DNA of 14,830 nucleotides, from NCBI GenBank assembly GCA_037130755.1, contig JBAXSI010000061.1, positions 1 through 14,830 on the forward strand. Direction: 5' to 3'. Made by a program: the position numbers and the translations under genes. Shown one piece after another: positions 14,716 through 14,830 of this stretch. Each line of letters starts with the position of its first letter. Position 1 is the stretch's first letter. This DNA is from UBA10649 sp037130755 (GTDB lineage: Bacteria > Actinomycetota > Actinomycetes > S36-B12). The notes beneath the pieces were generated by a model that did no database searches, had not been told where the DNA came from, and worked only from the letters and a program-made list of their open reading frames with translations.

Positions 14716-14743
14716 AGCCTACGGATCGGGTGTCCACGGTCAC
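14716..14743 (-). promoter_or_regulatory. Candidate promoter of the leader ORF/PFOR/Nfn operon
   Basis: Read on the minus strand, GTGACC (14743-14738) and TAGGCT (14721-14716) are separated by 16 bp and resemble the actinobacterial -35 TTGACN and -10 TANNNT boxes. Transcription would start near 14709, leaving a leader of about 24 nt before the 33-codon ORF that includes its Shine-Dalgarno sequence. The match is by eye only. Confidence 0.42.
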
Positions 14744-14755
14744 GGGTCCATGGTC

Positions 14756-14769
14756 CTGACCTGAGTCAG
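14756..14769. promoter_or_regulatory. Inverted repeat CTGAC-N4-GTCAG upstream of the operon promoter
   Basis: CTGAC (14756-14760) and GTCAG (14765-14769) form a 5-4-5 inverted repeat just upstream of the candidate -35 box. It could be an activator site for the redox operon or for a divergent gene, but it is short and may be chance. Confidence 0.2.
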
Positions 14770-14810
14770 CGAAAGCCCGTTGTTGCGCCGCCGCCCGGAG
14801 CTGCTCTCAC

Positions 14811-14830
14811 ATGAACGAGCGGGAAGTGGC
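14811..14830 (+). CDS. Possible start of a divergent gene, cut by the window end
   Basis: ATG at 14811 opens a frame reading MNEREV before the window ends, with GGAG (14797-14800) 10 nt upstream. The sequence seen is too short to judge coding character or name a product. It would be transcribed divergently from the PFOR-like operon. Confidence 0.25.

Noticed and set aside
12247..14814. 855-codon open frame on the plus strand, antisense to the PFOR-like gene
   Set aside because: The opposite strand encodes an unmistakable PFOR with motifs along its whole length. The antisense translation is low-complexity Arg/Asp/Val/Leu-rich sequence typical of a mirror frame in high-GC DNA.
1..14830. CRISPR arrays, tRNA/rRNA genes, insertion sequences, attachment sites
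   Set aside because: Reading through the window I saw no regularly spaced direct repeats, no tRNA-like clover pattern, no transposase or integrase frame and no flanking terminal repeats.

Overview
The window looks like chromosomal DNA of a high-GC Gram-positive bacterium (Actinomycetota). The basis is the very high GC at third codon positions, TANNNT -10 boxes (one placed for leaderless translation), a CRP/GlxR-type cAMP-receptor site, twin-arginine and lipobox export signals, and frequent ATGA stop/start overlaps. I cannot name the genus. I see no rRNA, tRNA, CRISPR array, insertion sequence or other mobile-element signature.

Layout. (1) 5-2805, minus strand: three tightly packed genes, transcribed in the order Gfo/Idh/MocA-type oxidoreductase, four-helix membrane protein, zinc-free MDR-type (quinone reductase-like) oxidoreductase. 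(2) 2806-2959: a divergent intergenic region with two perfect inverted repeats. (3) 2960-6034, plus strand: a two-gene unit for a DUF1800 protein and a DUF1501 protein, both with twin-arginine signals, probably exported folded. (4) 6018-6395, minus strand: a small lipoprotein whose 3' end overlaps the DUF1501 gene by 17 bp. (5) 6396-6721: a 47-codon microprotein gene with a well-arranged promoter (CRP-type site centred at -41.5, TANNNT -10 box, apparently leaderless ATG), then an 8-bp stem-loop between convergent transcripts. (6) 6722-14565, minus strand: two giant redox genes joined by an ATGA overlap, preceded by a candidate promoter and a 33-codon leader ORF with a good Shine-Dalgarno sequence. 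(7) From 14811 a plus-strand ORF may start and run off the window.

The most interesting part is region 6. The first enzyme (1663 aa) is a single-chain pyruvate:ferredoxin oxidoreductase (PFOR)-type 2-oxoacid oxidoreductase. It keeps the thiamine-diphosphate site and all cysteines for the three clusters of homodimeric PFORs, but carries three large insertions and its own single-cluster ferredoxin domain at the end of an Ala/Gly/Pro-rich tether. The second (951 aa) fuses a GltD/NfnL-like flavoprotein to a PyrK/NfnS-like flavoprotein, and the residues corresponding to the unusual Glu and Asp cluster ligands of the electron-bifurcating transhydrogenase Nfn appear to be present. Together they could act as a self-contained route: 2-oxoacid + CoA -> acyl-CoA + CO2, electrons to a tethered ferredoxin, then to NAD(P)(H), possibly by flavin-based bifurcation or confurcation. 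That role is inference from domains and gene order; substrate and direction are not shown by sequence.
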